The notes beneath the pieces were generated by a model that saw only the letters and a list, made by a program, of their open reading frames with translations, had not been told where the DNA came from and did no database searches. Shown here piece by piece: positions 28,555-36,774 of a stretch of 64,000 nucleotides of DNA. The stretch is taken from contig NZ_RJTX01000002.1 of assembly GCF_003729955.1 (NCBI RefSeq), positions 620,001 to 684,000 on the forward strand. Reading direction: 5' to 3'. A program made the position numbers and the translations under genes. Positions within the stretch are counted from its first letter, which is position 1, and the number at the start of each line of letters is the position of its first letter. The DNA comes from Chryseobacterium daecheongense (lineage in GTDB: Bacteria; Bacteroidota; Bacteroidia; Flavobacteriales; Weeksellaceae).

Positions 28555-29147
28555 TTTTTAAACAGCTTAGGCAGAATATGAATGTAAAAGATGCCGTTTT
28601 CAATGGGATATATCCGCCTAATATACAGGCAGTGGCAGAAAGACACTGGACACCCGTTGCAGTGGCTAAAATGGCAGCGGAATATTTAGTGGATAGCCCG
28701 GGTAAGAAAGTACTTGATATTGGTGCTGGTGCAGGAAAGTTTTGCCTAGTTGGTGCTGCTTCTACAACGGGATTTTTTTATGGAGTGGAACAAAGATCAT
28801 CTCTGACTAAGATATCAAGGAAAATAGCAGAGAGGCATAATATCACTAATGTAGAATTCATTAATTCCAATATCAATAAAATTAATTTTTCCAATTATGA
28901 AGCATTTTATTTTTTTAATTCCTTTTTTGAAAACATAGATACTTCATTCCCAATTGATCATACCATACTTCCTGATAATGATTTGTATCATTCCTATTCA
29001 GACTATGTAAAAGAGCAATTACATAAAACTCCTGTTGGAACCCGTCTGGTTACCTACTGGAGTAAATGGGATGAAATTCCGGGAAGCTTCGAATTGGTAG
29101 ATTCCGCATGCAATGGGTTTTTGAGTTTTTGGAAAAAAGTATCATGA
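28551..29147 (+). CDS. Class I SAM-dependent methyltransferase
   Basis: 198 residues. Motif I KVLDIGAGAGKF lies near residues 55-66, an acidic residue at the end of beta 2 (YGVEQRSS) near 78-85, and NVEFINSNINKINF near 103-116 corresponds to motif II. This is a Rossmann-fold methyltransferase. The substrate is not deducible; there is no DPPY or other DNA/RNA methylase catalytic motif. Coupling to the degenerate GcvH suggests they act together. Two strong hairpin terminators follow within 280 bp. Confidence 0.82.
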   Translation: MIFKQLRQNMNVKDAVFNGIYPPNIQAVAERHWTPVAVAKMAAEYLVDSPGKKVLDIGAGAGKFCLVGAASTTGFFYGVEQRSSLTKISRKIAERHNITNVEFINSNINKINFSNYEAFYFFNSFFENIDTSFPIDHTILPDNDLYHSYSDYVKEQLHKTPVGTRLVTYWSKWDEIPGSFELVDSACNGFLSFWKKVS

Positions 29148-29249
29148 TTTTATGAATCAAGAAACTCTATTTTTGGGATAAAAGCTTGCAAGTACAGAGA
29201 ATGCAAAAGTATAATACATATGTGGTCTGAATATTATGTATGTTTTTTG

Positions 29250-29280
29250 GGTATTACTACAATTTGTAGTAATACCTTTT
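29250..29280. terminator. Intrinsic terminator after the pckA-gcv operon
   Basis: GGTATTACTAC (29250-29260) pairs perfectly with GTAGTAATACC (29266-29276) around a 5-nt loop, followed by TTTT. It lies about 100 bp after the methyltransferase stop and ends the operon. Confidence 0.8.
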
Positions 29281-29398
29281 ATCCAAAGACTGTGTATTGA
29301 TTAATTGATGAAAAATCTTGATATTTTTTATCCCGTCAGTTATAAAACCAATTTGTTGTCCATAAATATGTTGGTTTGACATTACTATTTTTTTTAAG

Positions 29399-29428
29399 CA
29401 TTGCCACAATTTTGTGGTAATGTTTTTT
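29399..29428 (+). terminator. Second tandem intrinsic terminator
   Basis: CATTGCCACAA (29399-29409) pairs with TTGTGGTAATG (29412-29422), one G-U wobble, followed by six T. There is no gene between it and the previous terminator, so it is either a backup terminator or belonged to a lost gene. Confidence 0.7.
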
Positions 29429-29659
29429 ATTAATATGGATGCATTATTTATATTTGAAATGAGGCTCTACCAATGATTAAACCTTAAGTCTCATTTTATA
29501 TAGAGTTTTTTTTAATTATCGTTAAAACATATGAGTAGAAGTAATATTCTTAACAAGGGATAGGATGTCCCCAATTATAAAAATGGAACATTTTAATTTT
29601 TAATGTTTTTTGTTAGGATATATTAAAGTAGCAATTTATATATTTGGATTTGTACTTTT

Positions 29660-29703
29660 TCGGCAATTTGGAAATGGGCTTTCAGCTTTTTAGAATTGTT
29701 GAT
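29660..29703. repeat. Dispersed repeat, copy 2
   Basis: 44 bp starting TCGGCAATTTGGAA and ending GAATTGTTGAT, matching 16674-16716 in the same orientation with about five differences including one indel. It lies 39 bp before the HopJ-like gene, at the right edge of the 13-kb efflux/pckA block. Confidence 0.65.
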
Positions 29704-29742
29704 GATATGAATTTTTAAAGTTTGAATTAAAATTAGAAATAA

Positions 29743-30075
29743 ATGCTATTAGAACAACTGGAGAAAGCTCCTGAAACAATCCAATTTAAAGAAGTTATTG
29801 CCTATATTGATGAACATTATGATTTTACACCTACAAAATTCACTAATGGAAATACCATCAATGAAGCCAATCAGAATAATGGTTCCTGTAAAGTGTTCAG
29901 CTTTGCCCAATTGAATAATTTGTCCAAAGAAAATGTATTGCCTCTTTTTGGTGAGTATTATAGAGAAGATGTATTAAAAAATCCTGAGGGAACTGATCAT
30001 CAAAACATCAGAAACTTTATGGAATTCGGATGGGATGGAATTTCTTTTGAAGGAGAAGCTTTAAAGAAGAAATAA
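29743..30075 (+). CDS. HopJ-family protein
   Basis: 110 residues, the full length of the HopJ family. The pattern IDEHYDFTPTKFTNG near 22-36, NGSCKVFSFAQL near 45-57 and a C-terminal GWDGISFEGEALK identify it. The family was named after a Pseudomonas type III effector but is widespread as a small cytoplasmic protein of unknown role. There is no secretion system here, so an effector role should not be inferred. Monocistronic. Confidence 0.88.
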   Translation: MLLEQLEKAPETIQFKEVIAYIDEHYDFTPTKFTNGNTINEANQNNGSCKVFSFAQLNNLSKENVLPLFGEYYREDVLKNPEGTDHQNIRNFMEFGWDGISFEGEALKKK

Positions 30076-30173
30076 TGGATTTTTGCCATTCTGGACAAGC
30101 GAAGAATTTTATTTAGAAATATTCTTCCTTTTCAGAATGACAAATTTTAGTTTAAAAGATAAAGCACAACGCC

Positions 30174-31193
30174 ATGTCATCCAATAAAAATGCCCTTATC
30201 CGCTATAAAACACTGGATAAATGCCTTAAAAACAAATACCGGAAATATACCTTGGAAGATTTAATTGATGAATGTTCCGAAGCGTTGTTTGAATTTGAAG
30301 GAAAAGAATCCTATGTAAGCAAACGTACCGTTCAGCTTGATCTCCAGAATATGCGAAGTGAAAAATTCGGATATGAGGCTCCTATTGAGGTATATGACAG
30401 GAAGTATTACCGATACAGCGATCCGGATTACAGCATTCATAACATTTCTGTGAATGAAAGTGATCTGAAAGCGATGAACAATGCGGTTCAGATCCTCAAG
30501 CAGTTTAAGGATTTTTCTATGTTTAAAGAAATGAACGGGGTGATCCAAAAGCTGGAAGATTCCATTCATGCGAAAAATCAGAAATCCATTATTCATTTAG
30601 ACAAAAATGAGCAGCTGAAAGGGTTGGAACATATAGATATTTTGTATGAAAGTATTTTAAATAAAAAGGTTTTAAAAATTCTTTACAAAAGCTTTACGGC
30701 AAGAGAATCTGCTGTTTTTACCGTGCATCCGCAATTATTAAAGGAATATAATAACCGTTGGTTCCTGATCTGTCTGTATAAAGGAAGCATGTATAATCTG
30801 GCGCTGGATAGGATGGAAAAGATTGAAACAGATGAAAAAGCAGAGTATATTGATAAAGATCTGGATGGTGATGAATACTTCAAGGATATTGTAGGAGTTA
30901 CGGTTTCCGAAACAATGAAGCCTAAAAATGTGGTATTCTTTGTAGACTCTTCCAATGCTCCATATGTAAAGACCAAACCGTTTCATAAAAGCCAGGAAAT
31001 TGTAAGCGAAACGGAAGAAGGAACAGTTTTTAAGATCTGTGTACAGATCAATTATGAATTGGAAAGACTGTTTTTAGGTTTTGGAGATTGTTTAATTGTT
31101 CATAAACCCAGAAAACTGAGGTTGAAATTACAGGATAAATTCAAGGCAGGAAATAAGAATTATGAAACGCTGATCATTCCTGGAGAAGATTAA
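30174..31193 (+). CDS. WYL-domain transcriptional regulator
   Basis: 339 residues. The N-terminal winged HTH (KYTLEDLIDECSEALF ... VSKRTVQLDLQNMRS, about 22-60) is followed by a WYL domain (about 150-225; ILYKSFTARES ... NNRWFLICLYKG ... LALDRMEKI). A C-terminal WCX-like extension ends at 339. WYL proteins sense ligands, often nucleic acid or nucleotides, and regulate stress or defence genes. No defence genes adjoin it here. Its target is unknown. Confidence 0.9.
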   Translation: MSSNKNALIRYKTLDKCLKNKYRKYTLEDLIDECSEALFEFEGKESYVSKRTVQLDLQNMRSEKFGYEAPIEVYDRKYYRYSDPDYSIHNISVNESDLKAMNNAVQILKQFKDFSMFKEMNGVIQKLEDSIHAKNQKSIIHLDKNEQLKGLEHIDILYESILNKKVLKILYKSFTARESAVFTVHPQLLKEYNNRWFLICLYKGSMYNLALDRMEKIETDEKAEYIDKDLDGDEYFKDIVGVTVSETMKPKNVVFFVDSSNAPYVKTKPFHKSQEIVSETEEGTVFKICVQINYELERLFLGFGDCLIVHKPRKLRLKLQDKFKAGNKNYETLIIPGED

Positions 31194-31245
31194 TAATTTG
31201 AGTTGGCTTGGAAATTGTATTTAATTAATTATAAAATGCCACATT

Positions 31246-31374
31246 ATGAAATCAAGACTTTTTAAAACATTGATCGCGGTTTTAGCACCTTTGGTGATAG
31301 AATTTGTAGTTAAAAAAATATCAGAAAAATTAAACGAGAAGAAGGAAGATAAAAAGCAGTTACCTGCTCAATGA
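31246..31374 (+). CDS. Small cationic membrane-associated protein (42 residues)
   Basis: ATG 31246 to TGA 31374 encodes MKSRLFKTLIAVLAPLVIEF and then a Lys/Glu-rich tail ending KKQLPAQ. There is one hydrophobic segment followed by a charged helix. It lies 52 bp after the WYL gene and is directly followed by a strong terminator, so it ends that transcript. Gene-like codon choice and the tight terminator support expression. The function is unknown. Confidence 0.6.
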   Translation: MKSRLFKTLIAVLAPLVIEFVVKKISEKLNEKKEDKKQLPAQ

Positions 31375-31395
31375 AGTAGTTAAAGTTTAAAATTG

Positions 31396-31430
31396 AAATC
31401 GGCTTTTCCAGAGGAAAAGCCGATTTTTAT
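31396..31430. terminator. Bidirectional intrinsic terminator
   Basis: AAATCGGCTTTTCC (31396-31409) and GGAAAAGCCGATTT (31413-31426) form a perfect 14-bp stem with a 3-nt loop, with T-rich flanks on both strands. It separates the WYL unit from the converging DUF1501 gene, whose stop is at 31431. Confidence 0.9.
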
Positions 31431-32615
31431 TTATACAAAGTCATAAACCCCGTTTTTCCAGCCCAAAACTTTGGAAGTGTCTGCCTTAAGCCAGTTTTTA
31501 AGAATAGTTGCATACACTTTTCTGAAATCTTCCGAATAGATCAGATCACCCTCATTCAGATTCTGAAGGTCCGGAAGAGCATTTAACAGTCCTTTCTTTT
31601 TCAGGCCTCCGCTGATGAAAAACATCTGATTGGCTGTTCCATGATCCGTTCCATTACTTGCGTTCTGGGCAACACGGCGTCCAAATTCGGAAAAGGTCAT
31701 AAGTAGGATATTATCGAAAAGACCATTACTTTTCATATCTGCCACAAAAGATTTTACTGCTTCATTAATGTCATTGAAAAGTTTTTTCTGACGGTCATTC
31801 TGATTAACATGGGTATCAAAACTTCCGATGGAAAGATAATAAACTCTGGTGTTGATATCAGATTTGATCAATGAAGCCACGGTTTTAAAATCTTTTCCCA
31901 ACTGGGAGTTCGGATAGGCTTGAGTAGTTGTTTTCGATTTACTTTTCTCAAAAATATAATCCGCATTATTAATTGTAGAGCCTAAAGTCTGATAGAGATA
32001 AGATACTGTTTCATCATCGTGATGGTGATCATACAACGACTTGAAATATTTTTCCTGGCTCGTCTGATATAATCTTTTCGGATCTTTAAATGCAAATGCC
32101 TTATTATTTTCTCCTTTTAAAGCCAGACTTAACATATCGTCCACTTCCAAAGCCTGTGTAGGATGCTCACAACGGTAGCATTCTTCATCCAAAAAACGCC
32201 CGAGCCAGCCCGTTTCCAGATATTCATCGCTTCTGCTTGCAGAATGCCAGATATCCATACTTCTGAAATGCGATTTATCTGGATCCGGATAGCCGACATT
32301 GTTCATAATGGCTAATTCTCCACTGTCAAAAAGCTCTTTAAAATACGATAAGAACGGGTTGATCCCGGTTTCATCATTCAGGGACAGGGAATCTTTAATG
32401 GCAATGTTATTCCTTTCTCTGAAGTAAATATCGTTTTTAGTGGGAATGATGGTATTCAAGCCATCATTGCCGCCTGTAAACTGTAAAACGATCAGGATTT
32501 TCTGATTAGGTTCCAGTGCTTCATCCAAAGTCATGGCTTTCAAAAAGTTGGGCATCATGAATGATGCAGTAGCTAATGAGCTTATTTTAAGGAATTCTCT
32601 TCTTTTGATTAACAT
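31431..32615 (-). CDS. DUF1501 family protein with Tat-type signal
   Basis: 394 residues. MLIKRREFLKISSLATA is a twin-arginine-like signal, which fits the family; the start at 32615 is chosen for this, since the frame upstream has only a TTG at 32639. The body has VLQFTGGNDGLNTI near 40-53 and MTFSEFGRRVAQNASNGTDHG near 305-325, in the alkaline-phosphatase-like fold typical of DUF1501. It is probably periplasmic; the substrate is unknown. It follows the DUF1800 gene by 24 bp; the two families nearly always occur together. Confidence 0.9.
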   Translation of the reverse strand: MLIKRREFLKISSLATASFMMPNFLKAMTLDEALEPNQKILIVLQFTGGNDGLNTIIPTKNDIYFRERNNIAIKDSLSLNDETGINPFLSYFKELFDSGELAIMNNVGYPDPDKSHFRSMDIWHSASRSDEYLETGWLGRFLDEECYRCEHPTQALEVDDMLSLALKGENNKAFAFKDPKRLYQTSQEKYFKSLYDHHHDDETVSYLYQTLGSTINNADYIFEKSKSKTTTQAYPNSQLGKDFKTVASLIKSDINTRVYYLSIGSFDTHVNQNDRQKKLFNDINEAVKSFVADMKSNGLFDNILLMTFSEFGRRVAQNASNGTDHGTANQMFFISGGLKKKGLLNALPDLQNLNEGDLIYSEDFRKVYATILKNWLKADTSKVLGWKNGVYDFV

Positions 32616-32639
32616 GTTGCTGATTTTTAGATGAAACAA

Positions 32640-34016
32640 TTACATAAGCTGATATTCGGGAGTCGACATCAGGTTGATCACATTCATTTTCACGCTCTTG
32701 TCCGAGAAATTTTTCACAGAATTTATATCAAGCGTTTTGGTATTCAGAATCAGGTAGTCCTCACAGTTTTTATTACTGAAAGCCTTTTCAACGCGGTTCC
32801 AGTCGATAGTAATGTTAGGATTTTTGAAACTCTTATTCATAGCAGTTTCGCGGGATTTCATTCCCATATCAATATCGTCATCCTGTCGCGGGGTATATTC
32901 TAGAGGTCTTAATCCGGACCAGATTTGTGGGATTTGCAATCTCAGCATCAATGTGGAACTGTCGATCCACGATTTTCCATTAGGCCATCCCGAAACATTC
33001 GGCGGATACAAAAGCATCTGTCCTAATAATTTCTGATAGACAATAAGGTTTTCCGGATTCTGAATGTCCATCGGAAGTATTCTCATCATTCCTGCCATCA
33101 ACTCAATGGGTGATTTTATACGATTTCCGATGTTTTTCTGGTCATAAAACCATGAAGCAGAAAATATTTCGGTCATCAGCTTTTTAATATCATAATTGGA
33201 CTGATAAAAGCTTTCGCTTAATTTATTAATGATAGTGTTATCAACATTTTCATTGACAAAAAACTTGTATATTTTGGTAGTAATGAACTTCGCGGTGGCT
33301 TTTTGTTCCAGAATCATATTCAAAACATCTACACCGGTAAAATTTCCAGTTTTTCCCAGAAATGTTTTGGTACCGGTATCATGAAGATTAGGTCTTTCTC
33401 TGAAGTTTCCTAGCTTATCGAATCCCCATCCCGTAAATGCTCGAGCACCTTCTCTGATATCTTTTTCCGTATAATTTCCTCTTCCCATGGTAAATAATTC
33501 CATCACTTCGCGGGCGAAATTTTCATTGGGATGGCCTTTTTTATTTTGCTGGTTGTTGAGAAAGTTCAGCATTGCCGGAGACTGGCTGACCTCAAAAAGA
33601 AGGTCTTTAAAATTACCTAAAGCATTTTTTCTAATGACATTTAATATTTGTCTGCTGAATTTAGGATTAATGACCCTGGTTGCGAAATGTCCGTGCCAGA
33701 AAAAAGCCATTTTTTCTCTGAGCTGGTCTTTGCTGTTCACCATTTTTTCCAGAAAGTTGAGGTTCAGTTCAAGGTTTTGCTCCCTGTTGATCTTTAAAAT
33801 CTCTTTTTTTCTTTCCGCTGGCGTTTTATCATTCATATAATCTATGATCTCCACATCCGGAGTATCATAATTGATTTCGGAAAAATTTTCTGTTTTGAAC
33901 AGATCTTCTAATAAAACTTTAGTGTCCTTGGCCTTCAAATCTTCAATCTGGTTAATGCCCGGGCCGAAACCGGCACGCCAGAGAAGATGTTTATGATGTT
34001 GCAGAGAATGATCCAT
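32640..34016 (-). CDS. DUF1800 family protein
   Basis: 458 residues. The N-terminal HHKHLLWRAGFGP, then FWHGHFATRV near 108-117, NFAREVMELFTMGRGNYTE near 163-181 and MLYPPNVSGWPNGKSWID near 350 are hallmarks of DUF1800. No signal peptide is obvious, although the partner DUF1501 has one. The pair is frequent in Bacteroidota and Planctomycetota; its biochemical role is unestablished. It is the first gene of a two-gene operon. Confidence 0.9.
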   Translation of the reverse strand: MDHSLQHHKHLLWRAGFGPGINQIEDLKAKDTKVLLEDLFKTENFSEINYDTPDVEIIDYMNDKTPAERKKEILKINREQNLELNLNFLEKMVNSKDQLREKMAFFWHGHFATRVINPKFSRQILNVIRKNALGNFKDLLFEVSQSPAMLNFLNNQQNKKGHPNENFAREVMELFTMGRGNYTEKDIREGARAFTGWGFDKLGNFRERPNLHDTGTKTFLGKTGNFTGVDVLNMILEQKATAKFITTKIYKFFVNENVDNTIINKLSESFYQSNYDIKKLMTEIFSASWFYDQKNIGNRIKSPIELMAGMMRILPMDIQNPENLIVYQKLLGQMLLYPPNVSGWPNGKSWIDSSTLMLRLQIPQIWSGLRPLEYTPRQDDDIDMGMKSRETAMNKSFKNPNITIDWNRVEKAFSNKNCEDYLILNTKTLDINSVKNFSDKSVKMNVINLMSTPEYQLM

Positions 34017-34255
34017 AAGCAGAGGTTTGTTTTTGGATATTCCAAAAGGTGAAAAGTTAAAATAAGAACGGTTAAGAATTCTTAATATTACTTTTTTGAA
34101 GAATAAAGTTAAACATTTATTTAATTTATCATAAAATTTAAATAATTGATATTCATTTATTTGCGGGTTATTTAAGTGTTAAAGTAGAAAAAAATACCCT
34201 GTTTTGGCATGATTTTTACAGTTTAGTGAATAGTAAAATTTAAAAAATCAGAGTT

Positions 34256-34819
34256 ATGAAAATGTTTAAACAAGCGCTTTTATTGGCTGGAATTGTAACA
34301 GCCGGTGTAGCCAGTGCACAGGACTCACAAATGAATAACATGATCAAGGTAGGTGCCAACGTAGGATTAGCTGTTCCCGCTGATAACGTTTCTGCTGCTG
34401 TAGGTGTAGATGTATCCTATCAGAATTTAATTACTCCCGGATTTGGTTTAGGTATCGCAACCGGGTACAGTCATTATTTCGGAAAAGATAATGACGGACT
34501 GAACAATAATGATGTAGGGGTAATTCCTGCAGCTGCATTGATCAGAATTTATCCTAAACAAACAGGATTCTATTTCGGTACAGACATCGGATACGGATTC
34601 TTGGTAGGTGATAAAAAAGTGGCTTCCAACAGTACGGTTGACAGACCGGATGGAGGTTTCTACATCAAGCCTGAGATCGGATACCACAACAGAGACTGGA
34701 ATTTCTTTGTACAATATCAGAAGGTATTTACGGGAGATAAAGGAGATATTGTTGGTCAGGACTACAATGTGGGGAACATTGGAGTAGGATTCGGGTACAA
34801 TATTCCATTAGGAAAGTAG
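34256..34819 (+). CDS. Outer-membrane beta-barrel protein
   Basis: 187 residues. Signal peptide MFKQALLLAGIVTAGVASAQ, then alternating aromatic/glycine strands (FGLGIATGYSHYFG, FYFGTDIGYGFLVG, IGVGFGYNIPLGK) consistent with an 8-stranded OmpA-like barrel ending in a C-terminal strand. No ligand is deducible. Single-gene unit with its own terminator. Confidence 0.8.
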   Translation: MKMFKQALLLAGIVTAGVASAQDSQMNNMIKVGANVGLAVPADNVSAAVGVDVSYQNLITPGFGLGIATGYSHYFGKDNDGLNNNDVGVIPAAALIRIYPKQTGFYFGTDIGYGFLVGDKKVASNSTVDRPDGGFYIKPEIGYHNRDWNFFVQYQKVFTGDKGDIVGQDYNVGNIGVGFGYNIPLGK

Positions 34820-34850
34820 TTAGATTTAAATATAAACAATTATTAACCAA

Positions 34851-34881
34851 AACCTTTTCAATTTTTTGAAAAGGTTTTTTT
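34851..34881 (+). terminator. Intrinsic terminator of the beta-barrel gene
   Basis: AACCTTTTCAA (34851-34861) and TTGAAAAGGTT (34866-34876) form an 11-bp stem with a 4-nt loop and a following T-run. Confidence 0.85.
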
Positions 34882-34934
34882 GGCTCATACAAAAATTACG
34901 AAAACAATTATTATATTTGATAAAATTTGCGATT

Positions 34935-35984
34935 ATGAATTTGAATCCAAAATTTCCATTGTATTTACCGGGAGTAAAGAATACTGATAATGATAATGTT
35001 TCTATCATTGGGGCAAATCTTCGTGAAGATGTTACCAACTTGGGGTATTTTGTTTCCAGCAACGGAAGTATAGAAATAAAAATACAAAACGATTATCCTA
35101 CTAAAGAATATTCTTCCTTTTCGGAGATCTTAAAGAAGTTTATTGCGGATAATCATTTAGAGAATGTAAGTAGACTGGGAATGGCAGTTCCGGGACCTGT
35201 ACTTGACGGAAAAAGTAATCCTTCAAGATTGGGCTGGAATTTAGACGTGGAAGAATTTAAGAGAGATTTTGGGTTCGGGAACGTGTATATGCTTAATGAC
35301 CTTGAGGCTTCGGCATACGGAATGAGTCTTCTTCAGGACAGTGATCTTGAAGCGATTTATACTAGCGGACACCTGGAAAAAGGGAATGTGGCTATTTTAG
35401 CACCAGGTAACGGATTGGGCGAAGCAGGATATTACTTTGACGGAAAATACCTGAGACCTTTCGCTACAGAAGGAGGACACTCCGAATTTTCTCCAAGAAC
35501 CAATGTAGAAGTTGAATTCTATCAGTTCCTGAATAATATTTACGGAATTGTAAGCTGGGAAAATGTATTGTCTAAAACAGGCTTATTCAATATTTATCGA
35601 TTCTTAAGAGATGTCAAAAGACATCCGGAACCTGAAGGGCTGGCTGAGCGTCTTTCCAACGGGAATTTTGTTCAGGAACTATACAAAGCTGCTGTAGAAG
35701 ATGATATTTTGATCTGCAAAATAGCATTAGATACATTCCTTGAGTTTTTAGCAAGAGAAACTAACAACTTAACCTTAAAGCTAAAAGCGACGGGTGGTGT
35801 TCTGATCTCAGGAGATATTCCACAGATCATTAAAGATTACATCGATAAAGACAGATTTTACGAAAAATTCAAGATCAGCGATAAAATGGAGAACATGCTG
35901 AGAAATATTCCAATCTATCTGATCAATAATGATCACACGGGATTGAATGGTTCAGCACTCTATGCGGCTTATCCTCAGGAATAA
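34935..35984 (+). CDS. glk: Glucokinase
   Basis: 349 residues from ATG 34935; an in-frame TTG upstream would run into the terminator and is rejected. It phosphorylates glucose to glucose 6-phosphate. Family features are IIGANLREDV near 26-35 (phosphate 1), GMAVPGPVLDGK near 82-93, LNDLEASAYGM near 124-134, APGNGLGEAGYY near 158-169 and the GGHSEFSPR hexose-binding segment near 182-190. This is the bacterial Glk type rather than ROK. Confidence 0.9.
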   Translation: MNLNPKFPLYLPGVKNTDNDNVSIIGANLREDVTNLGYFVSSNGSIEIKIQNDYPTKEYSSFSEILKKFIADNHLENVSRLGMAVPGPVLDGKSNPSRLGWNLDVEEFKRDFGFGNVYMLNDLEASAYGMSLLQDSDLEAIYTSGHLEKGNVAILAPGNGLGEAGYYFDGKYLRPFATEGGHSEFSPRTNVEVEFYQFLNNIYGIVSWENVLSKTGLFNIYRFLRDVKRHPEPEGLAERLSNGNFVQELYKAAVEDDILICKIALDTFLEFLARETNNLTLKLKATGGVLISGDIPQIIKDYIDKDRFYEKFKISDKMENMLRNIPIYLINNDHTGLNGSALYAAYPQE

Positions 35985-35988
35985 ATAC

Positions 35989-36016
35989 AGCTCCGGTTTT
36001 CCCGGAGCTTTTTTTT
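35989..36016 (+). terminator. Intrinsic terminator of glk
   Basis: AGCTCCGG (35989-35996) pairs with CCGGAGCT (36002-36009), 5-nt loop, then eight T. It begins 4 bp after the glk stop. Confidence 0.92.
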
Positions 36017-36086
36017 AACTGATATTATTCATAAAAAGAATTGGTTTTATTGATATACATCAACGAAATCTATCAAAGAAGATAAC

Positions 36087-36094
36087 TACATTTG
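36087..36094 (+). promoter_or_regulatory. -7 promoter element (TAnnTTTG) of first yceI
   Basis: TACATTTG matches the flavobacterial -7 consensus, 36 bp before the ATG at 36130. No TTG lies at the optimal spacing. Confidence 0.45.
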
Positions 36095-36129
36095 CATCAT
36101 TAAATAACAAGGTAAATAACTTTATTCTA

Positions 36130-36696
36130 ATGAAAAAAATATTATTATTAGCTGTATTAGCTGGTGGTTTAGCTTTTGGACAATCTAAAAAAGTAGTAGC
36201 TTCTGACGTTCACTGGTGGGGATATAAAGTAGCTAAATCTGAGGCTAGCTCTCATGATGGAACTGTAAAAGTAAAATCCGGAAACATGGTGATGAAAGGA
36301 AACCAATTGGTTGGGGGAACTTTCGTATTGGATATGACGTCTATTAATTCTACAGACCTTACAGGAGAATATCAGGCTAAATTAAACGGACACCTTAAAA
36401 ACGGAGATTTCTTCGAAGTTGAAAAGTATCCTACAGCAACTTTCAAAATCACTTCTGTAAAGAAAAACAATGATAAAATCTATAACAGCCTTGTAACAGG
36501 AGACTTAACAGTGAAGGGAAAAACAAACGCAGTGACTTTCCCAGCTAAGATTTCTTACAGCAAAGGAGTGGTAAGTTTAGTTTCTAACAAATTCACGATC
36601 GACAGACAGAAATTTGACGTTACTTATAAGTCTACCATGCAGGATGTATTTTTGAAAGATGACATCGATATGCTTGTAAAGGTAACAGCTAAATAA
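36130..36696 (+). CDS. YceI family secreted protein
   Basis: 188 residues with a signal peptide (MKKILLLAVLAGGLAFGQ). The YceI lipocalin-like fold is shown by SDVHWWGYKVAKSEASSHDG near 26-45 and a C-terminal FTIDRQKFDVTYKS. The family binds isoprenoid-type lipids in the periplasm in known cases. It is the first of two tandem paralogues, separated by a terminator, suggesting separate transcription. Confidence 0.9.
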   Translation: MKKILLLAVLAGGLAFGQSKKVVASDVHWWGYKVAKSEASSHDGTVKVKSGNMVMKGNQLVGGTFVLDMTSINSTDLTGEYQAKLNGHLKNGDFFEVEKYPTATFKITSVKKNNDKIYNSLVTGDLTVKGKTNAVTFPAKISYSKGVVSLVSNKFTIDRQKFDVTYKSTMQDVFLKDDIDMLVKVTAK

Positions 36697-36717
36697 TTTA
36701 ACCAAAAAAAGATTAGT

Positions 36718-36748
36718 AAAAGTGTAGAAGTTCTACACTTTTTTTTAT
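36718..36748 (+). terminator. Intrinsic terminator between the two yceI genes
   Basis: AAAAGTGTAG (36718-36727) pairs with CTACACTTTT (36733-36742), 5-nt loop, followed by a T-run. It lies 27 bp before the next ATG. Confidence 0.85.
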
Positions 36749-36774
36749 TTTTGTTGAATTGTAAATAAAAAAGA

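Larger units (their letters stand above)
29148..29742. other. 595-bp intergenic region with hairpins and repeat copy 2
   Basis: No credible ORF was found. It contains two strong terminator hairpins (29250-29280 and 29399-29428), a weaker long-loop inverted repeat (AAATGAGGCT at 29457 with AGTCTCATTT at 29487) and the second copy of the 43/44-bp dispersed repeat (29660-29703). It looks like junction or degraded sequence at the right edge of the pckA block. Confidence 0.6.

Noticed and set aside
29743..30075. Type III effector role for the HopJ-like protein
   Set aside because: No type III secretion genes and no effector signal; the family name is historical.
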